NCBI GenBank assembly: GCA_949502025.1
Contig: CATBCG010000050.1
Span: forward strand, 1 to 56,070
Length of the DNA stretch: 56,070 bases
Source of the DNA: MGBC131033 sp910585655
Lineage (GTDB): Bacteria; Bacillota; Clostridia; Lachnospirales; Lachnospiraceae
Reading direction: 5' to 3'
Shown in pieces: positions 32,133 to 41,884 of this stretch (positions are counted from its first letter, which is position 1; every line of letters starts with the position of its first letter). Under the pieces are notes generated by a model. The model did not search any database, was not told the DNA's origin, and worked only from the letters and a program-made list of their open reading frames with translations. The position numbers and the translations under genes were made by a program.

Positions 32133-34094
32133 ATGCAAAAACCCAGGTTCTATTCCACTTTTTTTCGTTGGCTGATTCCATATATTTTGCTGATCGTAGC
32201 AACCATTTGTTTTGGTGTGCTGCTATACCATCAGGCGTTAAAAACCGTAGAGGATGACGTGGAATTGCTCCAGAGAGCGTCTCTTTCCCGGATTCAGGAG
32301 CAGGTAGACGATATCCTGGATTCTCTGGATTTATTAGGATATTCGATTACCAGCAGTATGGAGGCGTCTGCCCTAAAATATATGGTAGGGGAGCATTATT
32401 CTGTGCTGCAGACGGAACATTCCAAAAGCCTGCAGGAGGAATTAAAGATTTGGAGCGCTTCTTATGATGTACTGTCAGAAGTGATCGTTTATTTTCCGGA
32501 TACCGGCTATGTGCTGGGGAAGGGGCGTTTTTGCCCGTTGGAGTGGGCGAAGACGCAGATTCTTGGAGAGTGTGGTGTCCAGGTAGAGGAATTAAAAGAG
32601 GCGGCGGATTCCGGAAGAAGCGGATTTTATAAAAGAGTGGATAAGACATCTTCTGAGAATGGGCTGGCTTATTTCTATCCGTCCGGGGCAAGCTGGAAGG
32701 GACGGACGGAGGCAATGGTATTGTTTGTGCTAAATACGTCTTATTTGAAGCATTTACTCTCTATGCCGAATTCTTATATTTATCTCAAACTGCCAGATGG
32801 AACAAGCTGGCTGGAACCGGAAGGGTGGAGCAAGAGAGAGCGAAGGAACGCCTATTATCAGATGTCCCAGCCGAGTAAAAGAGAAAATTTGGAATTGGTT
32901 AGCCTGTTAGAAACCAAAAAATACCAGCGAACCGTGTCGGTTATGCGTTGGCTGCTGGGGATTTATTTGATAGGCGGGATGGCAGCAGGGGTAGCGGGAG
33001 CCTGGCTGATTACAAGAAGAAACTATGCGCCGGTCAGGGAGCTGCGCCAGATAGCCGGGAAAACCGTCCGCGGTAAGGCAATCCATTCTCTGCCGGAGGG
33101 CGCGGAGAACTTTCAGGATGATATTGAAGCGGTACGGGCTGCTTTTATCAGCTTAACAAAAGCCTATGAAGAAGGGCGAAGTTTGCTTAGGCAGGAAAAA
33201 CAGGACAGTGATAACGGAAAGATGAACCGGCTGCTAAAGCAAAAGCCTAAAGTAAGTAAAAGCCAGGCGCCGTCAGGCTGGGCAGAAGCTTGCCCGGAGG
33301 ACTGGTTTGCTTTAATGAGCGTAGAGATTTTGGATTTTGCCGCTTTTGCCGAGGAGGACGGAACGCTGACTTCGGAGATGATGGAAACGGCTTATTTTGT
33401 AGTCAACAACGTTCTTTCCGAACTGGTGCAGCAGGAAGGTCTTTTTCAAATCGGAGCAGAAACGGATGGAAAGTGGTTTTTGCTGGTAAATGTAGGAGAA
33501 GAGCAAAAAGAAAGTCTGGAAGGTCGTTTGGAGGAAATTGCCGGACGATTAAGCCGTGTGCTGGGGTATCAGTTTGCAATGCCGGTTTCTATTAACATCA
33601 GTTCTCTTAAAGAGGGCTGGGGAGGGGTGCGGGAGTGTTACCAGGAAATCGGAGAGCTTTTGGAATACCGCAGCTTTTCCGGGATAGAGGAGGCTTCGGT
33701 AGCGGCATATTATGCCTGTCTGCAAAAGATTCCGGAGGAAAAGCCGGAGGAGGAGACAAGCCTAATCGATCAGGTGGCTTCTTACATCGAGGAACATTAT
33801 ACCGATAACAGCCTGACCGTAGGAGCCTTGGCAGAGCAGTTTGGCGTAGGGCTGTCCTGGCTATCCCGGAATTTTAAAAATCAGAGGGAAATCGGGCTGC
33901 TAGAATACATCAATCGGCTGCGTTTAGAAGAGGCAAAGCGTATTATCAGAGCCGGGAGACCAATCAAAGAGGCGGCGACTGCCGTCGGCTATACCGATAC
34001 ACAGCCACTTAACCGAATGTTCCGCCAGCTTATCGGCATGACGCCGACCGAGTACCGGGCGCAGTACGAAGCAAGGATGTTAGACGAGCCGTGA
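32133..34094 (+). CDS. Membrane-anchored AraC-family regulator with extracellular sensor
   Basis: The 653-residue protein has a membrane segment at about 12-33, an extracellular sensor to about 270, a second segment at about 272-295 (WLLGIYLIGGMAAGVAGAWL), a coiled linker, a middle domain, and a C-terminal AraC domain (LTVGALAEQFGVGLSWLSRNFK, then IKEAATAVGYTDTQPLNRMFRQ). This one-component architecture is widespread in Lachnospiraceae and Paenibacillus next to sugar-binding lipoproteins, where the outer domain senses the sugar directly or through the binding protein. Probable target: the solute-binding protein and GH106-like genes downstream. Confidence 0.9.
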   Translation: MQKPRFYSTFFRWLIPYILLIVATICFGVLLYHQALKTVEDDVELLQRASLSRIQEQVDDILDSLDLLGYSITSSMEASALKYMVGEHYSVLQTEHSKSLQEELKIWSASYDVLSEVIVYFPDTGYVLGKGRFCPLEWAKTQILGECGVQVEELKEAADSGRSGFYKRVDKTSSENGLAYFYPSGASWKGRTEAMVLFVLNTSYLKHLLSMPNSYIYLKLPDGTSWLEPEGWSKRERRNAYYQMSQPSKRENLELVSLLETKKYQRTVSVMRWLLGIYLIGGMAAGVAGAWLITRRNYAPVRELRQIAGKTVRGKAIHSLPEGAENFQDDIEAVRAAFISLTKAYEEGRSLLRQEKQDSDNGKMNRLLKQKPKVSKSQAPSGWAEACPEDWFALMSVEILDFAAFAEEDGTLTSEMMETAYFVVNNVLSELVQQEGLFQIGAETDGKWFLLVNVGEEQKESLEGRLEEIAGRLSRVLGYQFAMPVSINISSLKEGWGGVRECYQEIGELLEYRSFSGIEEASVAAYYACLQKIPEEKPEEETSLIDQVASYIEEHYTDNSLTVGALAEQFGVGLSWLSRNFKNQREIGLLEYINRLRLEEAKRIIRAGRPIKEAATAVGYTDTQPLNRMFRQLIGMTPTEYRAQYEARMLDEP

Positions 34095-34124
34095 GGCTGC
34101 AGTGCAGATGGAAAAACAGTCAGT

Positions 34125-34168
34125 AAATGACTATGAAGAAGAACATTTCTTTTTCATAGTCATTTTTT
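34125..34168 (+). terminator. Terminator after the AraC gene
   Basis: AATGACTATGAA pairs with TTCATAGTCATT across a short A/T loop, followed by TTTTTTGC. Confidence 0.85.
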
Positions 34169-34242
34169 GCAGGATAAATTTGGCTGCAAAAATAAAACAT
34201 AGAGGCAGAAAAAACAATAAAAAGGGCTGCAAAAACAGAAGA

Positions 34243-34272
34243 TTGCAAACAGGTGGGCAAATGGTGTAAGAT
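34243..34272 (+). promoter_or_regulatory. Candidate promoter of the sugar-binding protein gene
   Basis: TTGCAA (34243-34248) and TAAGAT (34267-34272), spacing 18. Suboptimal boxes fit an activator-dependent promoter. Confidence 0.4.
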
Positions 34273-34368
34273 ACGTTTAGGCAGCAGACGGAACAGACGT
34301 CATGTTCCAAAAGAGCTGTCTGGTTTTAAGAGTAAGATAAAAAATCCAAGAAAGAAAAAGGAGAGAGT

Positions 34369-36057
34369 ATGATGAAAAAAAGTATCCAACCCAAACTTTG
34401 TCTGCTGCTTTGCCTGGTGCTAAGCATTGGTCTGCTGGCTGGCTGCGGCGAGAAAAAGGAAGAAAACAAGCCTGCTTCTAATGCTAATACAGAAGGGCAG
34501 GGCGGGCAGTCCGGTAACGAGGAACAGGAGTCCGACGAAGGTACGGAAGGCGGCGCATTGACAGAACTCCCTATGCCGTTGACAGAAGAAAAGGTGACAT
34601 TAAAGGTATTGACTTATTATATCAACAGTTATATAGAAGATCCGAACGATTTACCGGGCGTCCAGGCAATGGAAGAGGCGACAAACGTTCATATTGACTG
34701 GGTAACGTTTTTCGGAAATGAAATCCAAGAAAAATGGGGCTTGCTGCTTAGCTCCGGGGATTTGCCGGATCTGATGTATCCGACGGAAAATGTTTCCTAT
34801 CCGGGTGGCGTAGAAAAAGCGATTGAAGACGGGATGTTTATGGATTGTACTGATTTGGTCGAAAACTATATGCCAAATTACCGGGAAATGCGGTTAGCGA
34901 CTGGGGAACTGGAAAAGGATACGATGACCGATAGCGGAACCCTAGCTTGTATTTATGGCTTTAACAGTACCGATACCGAGATTATCGCGCAGCCTCAGTG
35001 GACAGGGCTTTGCATTCGCCGGGATATGTTGGATTCCTTTGGCTATACGGATACGCCGGAAACGATTGACGACTGGCACGAATTGCTGACAGTGGCAAAA
35101 CAAAACGGTGTGGAAGCTCCGCTTTTAACAGGTGCAAATGGCTATAACCGTGCTGCCTCTTTTATGTCGGCATATGGAATTTTACCAGGAATGTATCAGG
35201 AAAACGGCGTGGTAAAATATGCTGCAGCCGAGCCGGGATATAAAGAGTGGGTACAACTTTTCCGCGACTGGTATAAAGAAGGGCTTTTAGATCCGAACTT
35301 TGTATCAAACGACGCCTATCTGGTAGCGGATAATGCGTATGCAGCCAACGGAAAGAGCGTAGCATTCCAGACTTTAGTGCCGTTTACAGAGGATGGTCTT
35401 TATACCAGCGGTATTGCGCAGGATGAAAACATTCATATCCAGCCGGTGCTAAGCCCGGTATTAAACGAAGGCGACACACCACATAGCTTTAACGTTTGTT
35501 CTCCGACCTGCGGTAACGAGTTTTATATTTCTGCTTCTACAAAACATCCGGAAATCGCCGCTATGTGGCTGGATTACCAATATACAGAGGAAGGTATGAG
35601 ATATAACTTCTATGGGATAGAGGGAGAAAGCTATGAGTTAGTGGATGGTGAGATAAAGCTTTTGGACAGCGTGATCAACAACCCAGATTATTCCATTTCT
35701 GACGCTTTGTCTCTTTATGCAAGAGGAAACGGAATCGGTCGTTACAACTGGAACGTTTCTTCTCACTACAGTGATCCGAAGTTTGAAAACAATATGAATT
35801 TCTGGCAGGATAACCAGGACTTTTCTTTGAATATGCCGGTACGAATCAGTATGACAGAGGCAGAAGGAACCGAGTATAATACTACGTTTACCAGCATTGA
35901 AACGCTGACCAATGAAATGACGGTGAAATTTATTATGGGAACCGAGTCGATGGACGGCTATGAGAAATTTGTAGAAGATTTGTATACGTATGGGCTGCAA
36001 AGATGTATTGATATCCAGCAGGCAGCGCTCGATCGGTATAATAACAGAGGCAACTAA
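34369..36057 (+). CDS. Extracellular sugar-binding lipoprotein of an ABC importer
   Basis: The signal peptide has lipobox SIGLLAGC with Cys26 as lipid anchor, followed by an acidic Gly/Asn/Glu linker and an approximately 500-residue solute-binding domain of the LplA-like oligosaccharide family (AMEEATNVHIDWVTFFGNEIQEKWGL-type start, then TDLVENYMPNY, WTGLCIRRDML, WLDYQYTEEGMRYNFYGIEGESY). The paralogue at 44652 shares the same plan. No permease genes accompany it in the window; the transport channel must lie elsewhere. GAGAGAG precedes two adjacent ATGs. Confidence 0.9.
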   Translation: MMKKSIQPKLCLLLCLVLSIGLLAGCGEKKEENKPASNANTEGQGGQSGNEEQESDEGTEGGALTELPMPLTEEKVTLKVLTYYINSYIEDPNDLPGVQAMEEATNVHIDWVTFFGNEIQEKWGLLLSSGDLPDLMYPTENVSYPGGVEKAIEDGMFMDCTDLVENYMPNYREMRLATGELEKDTMTDSGTLACIYGFNSTDTEIIAQPQWTGLCIRRDMLDSFGYTDTPETIDDWHELLTVAKQNGVEAPLLTGANGYNRAASFMSAYGILPGMYQENGVVKYAAAEPGYKEWVQLFRDWYKEGLLDPNFVSNDAYLVADNAYAANGKSVAFQTLVPFTEDGLYTSGIAQDENIHIQPVLSPVLNEGDTPHSFNVCSPTCGNEFYISASTKHPEIAAMWLDYQYTEEGMRYNFYGIEGESYELVDGEIKLLDSVINNPDYSISDALSLYARGNGIGRYNWNVSSHYSDPKFENNMNFWQDNQDFSLNMPVRISMTEAEGTEYNTTFTSIETLTNEMTVKFIMGTESMDGYEKFVEDLYTYGLQRCIDIQQAALDRYNNRGN

Positions 36058-36079
36058 ATTTTTTTAGGAGAGTAATAAG

Positions 36080-38704
36080 ATGAGCAATCGAATCAAAGAA
36101 GCAATACACGATCAGAACGGGAATTATATCCTTCCGTTTTTCTGGATGCACGGAGCAAAGGAAGAGGTAATCCGGGAGCTGATGGGAAAGGTATACGATG
36201 CGGGGATCCGGGCAGTTTGCCTGGAATCCCGTCCACACCCGGATTACGTAGGGGAGCGTTGGTGGCAGGATGTGGATGTGGTACTGGACGAAGCCGTAAA
36301 ACGCGAGATGAAAGTGTGGATTTTAGACGATTCCCATTTCCCGACCGGACAGGCTAACGGCGCAGTCGTCCATGCCGATCCGCGTCTGAAACGCTGGAGC
36401 CTGATGGAACGGCACTATGATTTGAAAGGACCGGTCTGCGGAGAGAAATACGATATCAGCCATAACCTGAATATGGATAGGAAAACGCGCAGCAGCAACC
36501 CGGAGTATTTTCAGGAAAGCGTCGTAGCGGTTCTGCTTGGAAAAAAGACAGAAAATGACAGCTATGAAATAAAGGATGTTACCGCAGAGGTAGAAGCCGG
36601 CTGGCTGTATGTGGAGGAGCCGGAGGGAGAGTATCGGCTTTGGATTTTGACGAAAAAGCTGCACGCCGCTTTGATGCTTTCAGAGGGAGTGTCAAATTTA
36701 GAGCCGGAATCCGTGCGGATCTTGATTGATACGGTATACGAAGCCCATTATAAACGCTACAAGGAATATTTTGGAAAAACGATTGCCGGATTTTTCTCGG
36801 ATGAACCTGGATTTTTTAATCTGGCTCATGCCGGATATGGGATGCCGGACAAGGTGGGCTTGGGTTCGATGCCGCTTCCATGGAGCGAGGATGTGTATCG
36901 GCTGCTGCAAGAGGAATATGGGGAAAAGACCTCTACGTTGCTGCCGTCGTTGTTTGATACCTGTGGTGGGGACACGCCGATTCGTTTTTCCTATATGGAT
37001 ATTGTTTCCAAAAAATACGAAGAGAATTTTACGAATCAGCTAGGACGCTGGTGTCAGGAGCATGGCGTGGAATATATCGGTCATATCGTAGAAGATTATC
37101 CGATGTACGAACGGCTCGGTCCTAGTACCGGGCATTATTTCCGGGCGCTGCGCGGGCAGGCAATGTCGGGAATCGACGTTGTTCTCCGTCAGCTTCTGCC
37201 GGAGGATGATGAGGGAAGGGGCGCTTTTTACCATTATGGCTTGGCAGAGCTAGGGGCTTCGTTGGCAAATCAGAATCCGGCGCAAAAGGGACGCGCAATG
37301 TGTGAAATTTTCGGCGCGTTTGGCTGGGTAGAAGGTGTTTCCATGATGAAGTGGATGGCAGATCATATGCTGGTAAACGGAATCAATACCTTTGTGCCGC
37401 ACGCTTTTACCGAAGCCGAATTTCCGGATCCGGACTGCCCGCCGCATTTTTATGCCAGAGGAAATAATCCGCAATATCCATTTCTATCGATCGTCTTTTC
37501 TTATATGAACCGGATGGCGCATATGCTCCAGGGAGGTACCCCGCTTGTTCACAGCGCGATCTTTTTTGAAGCAGAATCCGACTGGGTAGGAGAGAGTGAG
37601 CCGTTTTTTGTAATTGGAAAAGAATTTTTGACCCGTCAGGTGCCGTATCATGTGCTTTGTATGGATTTTCTCAAGGAAGCGGTAATCAAAGAAGGAAAAA
37701 TCCAGGTAGGCAATATGGTTTATGACCACCTGTTCCTAAGCAAAGCTGCTTATATGAAAGAAGAGTATGCCAAGGTGTTAGCCGATTTGAGCGAGAAGGG
37801 CGCTTCCTTATACTTTGTAGAGGGAAAGCCGCAGAGCTTTTGTATGGAAGCATTATCCTGTCTGGAAGCGATTCCATGTATCAGTAAGGCAGAAGCCTGT
37901 CAGATTGCAATGAAATGTGCAGAGGTTCAGTTGGTACTGCCAGAGGAAAAGTGGCTGCGGGTATATCCGTATCGTCAGGAAAATAACGAAACTGGTACGT
38001 CCGCTACTATATATATGGTATTTAACGAATCGGGAAAAGAAGAAATCCATACCAGTCTGCGCTTTAAAGGGCAGACGCCTACGCTTTGCTATGATGTGCT
38101 GAATCAGAAGCTGACCAGGCTGTCCGTCAATGCCGCAGGTGAAGTAGAAATCTGTCTGGCTCCGTCAGAATCTTTTGTACTGTTATCAGGGTGTGAAACA
38201 GAGTTTGATAAAACGGCGGCAGAGAGTGTTTCGGCAGTAGGTAATACTGCGATCTTACAGGGCAGGGAGAGCGTGGCCTATGACGGAAGCTACCGGATTT
38301 CCTTATGCGGCTATCAACAGCTTGCAGCAAGCGAAAAAGGCGAAGCGGTTTATGAGGAACTAGAGGAAACAGAAGTCTTGTTTGATATTGCCAGAAAGTG
38401 TCCGGGCTTTGCCGGACGGGTACGCTATGAACTAAGCTTTCAAGACGATGGCTACAGGCAGATTTTCTTGCCGGACGGGCAGGAAGGGATCGAGGTATTC
38501 CTAAACGGCGAATGCTTGGGGGCTAAAATCAGCGCGCCGTATCTGTTTGAGATAGACGGTAAGACGAGGCAGGGAGAAAACCATCTGCGGATCGAATTGG
38601 CAACGACTGTCGTCAATGCGGTACCGGACGGGATTTCCTGTCAGGGAGCGATTCCGCCGACCGGAATCCGCAAGCCGGTGCTATTTTATAAAAACAGAAG
38701 TTAG
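36080..38704 (+). CDS. GH106-like glycoside hydrolase (alpha-L-rhamnosidase-like)
   Basis: The 874-residue protein opens with PFFWMHG, AGIRAVCLESRPHPDYVGERWW and VWILDDSHFPTGQANG, the pattern of GH106-type (beta/alpha)8 domains. FFSDEPGFFNL places a likely catalytic Glu at 242, and GHIVEDYPMYERLGPSTGHY is a second acidic site. The C-terminal third is beta-rich with a galactose-binding-like jelly roll (IEVFLNGECLGAKISAPYLFEID). There is no signal peptide, so it acts on imported oligosaccharides. It is 22 bp after the sugar-binding protein. Rhamnose specificity is inference from family and from rhaBA nearby. Confidence 0.75.
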   Translation: MSNRIKEAIHDQNGNYILPFFWMHGAKEEVIRELMGKVYDAGIRAVCLESRPHPDYVGERWWQDVDVVLDEAVKREMKVWILDDSHFPTGQANGAVVHADPRLKRWSLMERHYDLKGPVCGEKYDISHNLNMDRKTRSSNPEYFQESVVAVLLGKKTENDSYEIKDVTAEVEAGWLYVEEPEGEYRLWILTKKLHAALMLSEGVSNLEPESVRILIDTVYEAHYKRYKEYFGKTIAGFFSDEPGFFNLAHAGYGMPDKVGLGSMPLPWSEDVYRLLQEEYGEKTSTLLPSLFDTCGGDTPIRFSYMDIVSKKYEENFTNQLGRWCQEHGVEYIGHIVEDYPMYERLGPSTGHYFRALRGQAMSGIDVVLRQLLPEDDEGRGAFYHYGLAELGASLANQNPAQKGRAMCEIFGAFGWVEGVSMMKWMADHMLVNGINTFVPHAFTEAEFPDPDCPPHFYARGNNPQYPFLSIVFSYMNRMAHMLQGGTPLVHSAIFFEAESDWVGESEPFFVIGKEFLTRQVPYHVLCMDFLKEAVIKEGKIQVGNMVYDHLFLSKAAYMKEEYAKVLADLSEKGASLYFVEGKPQSFCMEALSCLEAIPCISKAEACQIAMKCAEVQLVLPEEKWLRVYPYRQENNETGTSATIYMVFNESGKEEIHTSLRFKGQTPTLCYDVLNQKLTRLSVNAAGEVEICLAPSESFVLLSGCETEFDKTAAESVSAVGNTAILQGRESVAYDGSYRISLCGYQQLAASEKGEAVYEELEETEVLFDIARKCPGFAGRVRYELSFQDDGYRQIFLPDGQEGIEVFLNGECLGAKISAPYLFEIDGKTRQGENHLRIELATTVVNAVPDGISCQGAIPPTGIRKPVLFYKNRS

Positions 38705-38706
38705 AC

Positions 38707-38736
38707 TTGACATTTTCCCAATATTTTTATTATAAT
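38707..38736 (+). promoter_or_regulatory. Promoter of the MATE transporter gene
   Basis: TTGACA (38707-38712) and TATAAT (38731-38736), spacing 18, starting three bases after the upstream stop codon. Full-consensus boxes. Confidence 0.75.
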
Positions 38737-38787
38737 CACAAAGGCAGACATGTTGCAGGTTATCTGTTACATGTTTGCTTTTGTGAT
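38735..38787 (+). terminator. Hairpin overlapping the MATE promoter
   Basis: CACAAAGGCAGACATGT (38737-38753) pairs with ACATGTTTGCTTTTGTG (38769-38785), with two G-T pairs, then ATTTTACAGG. It can end transcription from the glycosidase operon; a transcript from the MATE promoter starts inside the left arm and cannot fold it fully. Confidence 0.6.
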
Positions 38788-38846
38788 TTTACAGGATTCT
38801 TATATGACCTAGGAGAAAAAAGAAAAGAAAAAAAGGGAGGAAGAAG

Positions 38847-40244
38847 ATGACAGAACAAAAAAATCAGGTAGAACAGGGTGGAGCCGGAGAAAATAAGATG
38901 GGAGTCATGCCGGTGAATCGGCTGCTGCTCTCAATGGCTTTGCCGATGATGATTTCGATGCTGGTACAGGCGCTTTACAATGTGGTGGATAGTATTTACG
39001 TATCCCGAATCAGCGAGGCGGCTCTGACCGGTGTATCCTTGGCGTTTCCGCTGCAGACGCTGATCATAGCGGCAGGCACGGGGATTGCCACTGGTTTAAA
39101 CGCGATGCTTTCTAAGGCGTTAGGAGAGAAAAACCAGAAGGACGTCAACAGCGCGGCGTCAAGCGCGATGTTTTTAATGGTAGTGGTATATGGAATCTTT
39201 TTGCTGGTCGGGCTTTTGGCAGTAGAGCCGTTTTTCCATGGGCAGACGACAGATGCAGAGATTTTTCAGGCAGGCAGCACGTACTTGTCGCTTTGTATGT
39301 GCTTTTCTTTTGGTATTTTCGGGCAGTTTCTATTTGAACGACTTTTGATTTCCACAGGAAAAACCATGCTTTCCATGTTTGCGCAGCTTACCGGAGCCAT
39401 TACCAATATTGTTCTGGATCCTATTTTGATTTTCGGCTATCTCGGACTGCCGAAAATGGGGATTGCCGGGGCGGCGGCAGCGACGATTATCGGTCAGATG
39501 GCAGGATTCGGTGTAGCAGTATTTTTAAATCTGCGTTATAATAAAGAAATACATATTCATTTTCACCTAAAGCCGGAAGCCTATGCAGTCAAGCGGATTT
39601 TAGCGGTAGGGATACCGTCGATGCTTATGCAGGCGGTCAGTTCGGTGATGAATGTCGGGATGAATATGATTTTGATGGGCTTTACGTCTACGGCAACGGC
39701 GGTATTCGGCGTATATTTCAAGCTTCAGAGCTTTTTCTTTATGCCGGTATTTGGCTTAAACAGCGGCGTTGTACCGATCATTGCTTATAATTACGGGGCG
39801 CGTAACAAAGAGCGGATGCTAAAAACGATCCGGTTAGGAATCGCCTATGCGGTAGGAATTCTGTTAGTAGGGCTTGCCGTATTCCAGATTGCGCCTGAAT
39901 TTTTGTTGGCGATGTTTGACGCTTCGGACAATATGCGTTCCATTGGAGTTCCGGCGCTGCGGATTTTAAGTTTGAGTTATCTGTTTGCCGGTTTTTGTAT
40001 TATGTGTTCTACGGTGTTTCAGGCGCTGGGAAACGGGGTATACAGTATGTTGGTTTCCTTTGCCAGACAGATGATTGTACTGCTTCCGGTCGCTTACCTG
40101 CTTTCTTTAACCGGAAAAGTCAATGCTGTTTGGTTTGCTTTTCCGATTGCAGAGATTATGTCGGTGCTGTTAAGCGCTTTTTTCCTGATTAGAATTTATA
40201 AAAAGATCATTAAACCGCTTGGAGAAGAGCCGCTTGCCCGATAG
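38847..40244 (+). CDS. MATE-family efflux transporter
   Basis: The 465-residue protein has twelve hydrophobic segments and MATE signatures: NRLLLSMALPMMISMLVQALYNVVDSIYVS at the N-terminus (segments 1-2), GTGIATGLNAMLSKALGEKN, and the repeat-like PSMLMQAVSSVMNVGMNMIL in the second half. It exports drugs or metabolites in exchange for Na+ or H+; substrate unknown. AAAGGGAGG precedes ATG 38847. It has its own consensus promoter, so it is separate from the glycosidase operon. Confidence 0.92.
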   Translation: MTEQKNQVEQGGAGENKMGVMPVNRLLLSMALPMMISMLVQALYNVVDSIYVSRISEAALTGVSLAFPLQTLIIAAGTGIATGLNAMLSKALGEKNQKDVNSAASSAMFLMVVVYGIFLLVGLLAVEPFFHGQTTDAEIFQAGSTYLSLCMCFSFGIFGQFLFERLLISTGKTMLSMFAQLTGAITNIVLDPILIFGYLGLPKMGIAGAAAATIIGQMAGFGVAVFLNLRYNKEIHIHFHLKPEAYAVKRILAVGIPSMLMQAVSSVMNVGMNMILMGFTSTATAVFGVYFKLQSFFFMPVFGLNSGVVPIIAYNYGARNKERMLKTIRLGIAYAVGILLVGLAVFQIAPEFLLAMFDASDNMRSIGVPALRILSLSYLFAGFCIMCSTVFQALGNGVYSMLVSFARQMIVLLPVAYLLSLTGKVNAVWFAFPIAEIMSVLLSAFFLIRIYKKIIKPLGEEPLAR

Positions 40245-40394
40245 ACTTTGGGAAAATAAGCGATGTAAACGATACCAAATACAGAAGAGAAGTTTTGCTA
40301 TAGCCAAAAGGCATAGCTGCTATACAGGAAAAGTATTTGCTATTTTGTGGCAGAGGCATTAAAATGAAAACAGATAGGAGGGGGATAGGGGAGT

Positions 40395-41078
40395 ATGTCG
40401 GAAGAATTGATAGCGTTGTTGGCGGATTCCTTTTGGAAAATTTTAAAACCAGGACTGTTGGCAACGATACCGCTGACGTTGATAGCGTTTAGCTTTGCTT
40501 TGGTGATTGCAACGGTGGCGGCGCTGATCCAGTTTGCCAATATCAAAGTATTAAAGCAACTGGTACGGTTTTACATTTGGGTGATCCGCGGAACGCCTCT
40601 GCTGGTACAGCTTTACGTTGTATTTTATGGTCTGCCTAATCTGGGGATTTTAATTGATCCTTTTCCGGCAGCGGTTTTGGTGTTTTCCATTAACGAGGGC
40701 GCATATGCGGCGGAAACCATCCGGGCGGCGTTAGAGGCTGTTCCGTCCGGGCAGATGGAAGCCGGATATTGTGTGGGGATGTCATATCTGCAGATCATGC
40801 GTCGAATCGTGCTTCCGCAAGCGATGCGGACGGCGGTTCCCTCCTTGGGAAACGGATTGATTTCCATGCTCAAGGATACGTCTCTGGCTTCTAATATCAC
40901 AGTGTTAGAAATGCTGATGGCGACGCAGCGGATTGTTGCCAGAACGTATGAGGCGTTGGCGCTTTATATTGAGGTTGGAGTGATTTATCTGATGTTTTCC
41001 ACAATATTTACGATACTTCAGCGGGCAGTGGAAAAGCGTTTAAACGGCTATGAACGAAGGGGGAGGGCAAATGCTTAA
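40395..41078 (+). CDS. Polar amino acid ABC transporter permease
   Basis: The 227-residue permease of the HisM/GlnP type has about five membrane segments, the N-terminal WVIRGTPLLVQLYVVFYGLP signature and the EAA loop EAGYCVGMSYLQIMRRIVLPQAMR that contacts the ATPase. It overlaps the ATPase gene by eight bases. The next two genes complete an importer. Confidence 0.93.
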   Translation: MSEELIALLADSFWKILKPGLLATIPLTLIAFSFALVIATVAALIQFANIKVLKQLVRFYIWVIRGTPLLVQLYVVFYGLPNLGILIDPFPAAVLVFSINEGAYAAETIRAALEAVPSGQMEAGYCVGMSYLQIMRRIVLPQAMRTAVPSLGNGLISMLKDTSLASNITVLEMLMATQRIVARTYEALALYIEVGVIYLMFSTIFTILQRAVEKRLNGYERRGRANA

Positions 41079-41862
41079 AGTCAAAGGCATCCACAAGGCG
41101 TTTGGAGAACTGGAGGTTTTAAAAAACGTGGATTTGGATGTGGAAAAAGGCGATGTGGTAGCAATCCTTGGTCCTTCTGGTTCGGGAAAAACGACGTTGC
41201 TGCGTTGCATCAATTTTTTGGAACAGGCAGACGGCGGTACGTTGGAATTTGACGGGGAGAGTTTTTCCTTTCAGCATATATCCAAAAAGGAGATTGCCAG
41301 ACTGCGGAAAAAAACAGCCTTTGTGTTTCAGAATTATAACTTGTTTTTAAATAAGACGGCTCTGCAGAACGTGACGGAAGGGCTGACGGTAGCCAGGCAT
41401 ATGCCAAAGGAACAGGCGTTAAAAATCGGCAGACGGGCGTTGGAAAAGGTAGGACTGTCCGATCGCTGCGACTATTATCCCAGCCAGCTTTCCGGCGGGC
41501 AGCAGCAAAGAGTGGCGATTGCCAGGGCGTTGGCGACCGATCCGGAGATCATCTTTTTTGACGAGCCGACTTCGGCGCTGGATCCGGAGCTGATCGGAGA
41601 AGTGCTGGCAGTCATGCGGCAGCTTGCCAGAGAAGGAATGACGATGCTCGTTGTCACACACGAGATGAATTTTGCCAGAGACGTTTCTTCCAGAGTGATT
41701 TTTATGGAGGGCGGCGTCATTGTAGAGGCAGGAACGTCCAAAGAGTTTTTTGAACATCCAAAGGAAGAGCGGACAAAAAATTTCCTCCGTACCATCGGAG
41801 AACGATTTGCTCTGGCGGAAGGAGAGGGGTCCGATGCTTTCGTAAGCAGCATAGAAGAATAG
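41071..41862 (+). CDS. Polar amino acid ABC transporter ATP-binding protein
   Basis: ATG 41071 follows GGGGGAGG and overlaps the end of the permease gene; the frame is open back to 41050. Walker A GPSGSGKTT, Q-loop FVFQNYNLF, signature LSGGQQQR, Walker B IIFFDEPTSALD and the switch histidine VVTHE are all intact. It belongs to the GlnQ/HisP group and powers amino acid uptake with the permease upstream and binding protein downstream. Confidence 0.94.
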   Translation: MLKVKGIHKAFGELEVLKNVDLDVEKGDVVAILGPSGSGKTTLLRCINFLEQADGGTLEFDGESFSFQHISKKEIARLRKKTAFVFQNYNLFLNKTALQNVTEGLTVARHMPKEQALKIGRRALEKVGLSDRCDYYPSQLSGGQQQRVAIARALATDPEIIFFDEPTSALDPELIGEVLAVMRQLAREGMTMLVVTHEMNFARDVSSRVIFMEGGVIVEAGTSKEFFEHPKEERTKNFLRTIGERFALAEGEGSDAFVSSIEE

Positions 41863-41884
41863 TTTAGAAAAAGGGGAAGAAAAA